Assembly: GCA_022823145.1 (NCBI GenBank)
Contig: JAJDXS010000028.1
Location: 1 to 64,000, forward strand
DNA: 64,000 nt
Source of the DNA: Gemmatimonadota bacterium
Lineage (GTDB): Bacteria; Gemmatimonadota; Gemmatimonadetes; Longimicrobiales; Gaopeijiaceae
Direction of reading: 5' to 3'
Within the stretch, counting starts at the first letter, position 1. Every line of letters starts with the position of its first letter. Shown in pieces: positions 63,942-64,000 of the stretch. The translations under genes and the position numbers were made by a program. The notes under the pieces were generated by a model. That model was not told the DNA's origin. It ran no database searches and saw nothing but the letters and a program-made list of their open reading frames with translations.

Positions 63942-63973
63942 GGCTTTACATTATATAAGGTAAACCTTACATT
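63942..63973. promoter_or_regulatory. three-half-site TTACA element, copy 3
   Basis: TTACA (63946-63950), TTA, TATAA (63954-63958, degenerate middle half-site), eight bases and TTACATT (63967-63973). Spacing is identical to copies 1 and 2. It lies past the end of the GPP34 gene and might serve a gene right of the window. Confidence 0.5.
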
Positions 63974-64000
63974 GTCGGAGTTGTCGGGCCACGCACCAGC

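Overview
The window is GC-rich bacterial chromosome, densely packed with long ORFs and only short AT-rich islands between genes. The gene content points to a member of Gemmatimonadota or a close relative. It combines a SusC/SusD pair, many secreted S9 peptidases, class C serine hydrolases and amidohydrolases with lipoprotein or Tat signals, a 6-bladed beta-propeller lipoprotein, TonB-plug-like small proteins and an imuA-imuB-dnaE2 mutasome. The phylum is inferred from gene content, since no rRNA or tRNA gene is present. I saw no insertion sequence, prophage or CRISPR array.

Left part (1-23 kb): a DUF3179 protein; a secreted beta-propeller/amidohydrolase fusion followed closely by proC; a VapC/RHH toxin-antitoxin pair; two secreted proteins of poorly known function; a Tat-exported NAD-epimerase lipoprotein; a MATE exporter; and a lipoprotein-like amidohydrolase. 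Then comes a minus-strand nutrient-uptake operon, susC-susD followed by two paralogous plug-only lipoproteins. After it lie a secreted amidohydrolase, an S9 peptidase and a FitAB-type toxin-antitoxin pair whose promoter spacer is exactly filled by a 17-nt palindrome.

Middle (22.7-41 kb): a small secreted His/Cys protein precedes an ABC operon with one ATPase and four DUF3526-type permeases in A-B-A-B order. A higBA locus follows, with a truncated toxin. Then come a D-lactate-dehydrogenase-type flavoprotein, a lipoprotein, and the mutasome. imuA is separated from imuB-dnaE2 by two antisense genes (DUF1697 and DoxX), yet both halves carry the same promoter/operator-like sequence. apt and a decayed glycosyltransferase next to a truncated secreted protein follow.

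Right part (41-64 kb): serine hydrolases, a CocE-type hydrolase and a proline-iminopeptidase-like lipoprotein come first, then an inner-membrane-anchored plug-like protein. A tight minus-strand operon encodes two amidohydrolases, an N-acyl-D-amino-acid deacylase homologue and a D-amino-acid dehydrogenase-like flavoprotein, with an M19 dipeptidase homologue upstream. Together these suggest salvage of D-amino acids or peptidoglycan fragments and peptides. A Phd/VapC pair, another S9 peptidase, a GNAT protein, a GntR/FCD regulator, a serine hydrolase, a beta-propeller lipoprotein, a DAO-type oxidoreductase and a GPP34 (GOLPH3-like) protein close the window.

The most notable undescribed signals are: (i) a three-half-site element (TTACA-N3-TGTAA-N8-TTACATT) at three distant places with identical spacing, resembling a BlaI/MecI/CopY operator; (ii) the shared 27-bp promoter/operator in front of imuA and imuB; (iii) the one-ATPase, four-permease ABC operon; and (iv) plug-only proteins linked to SusCD.
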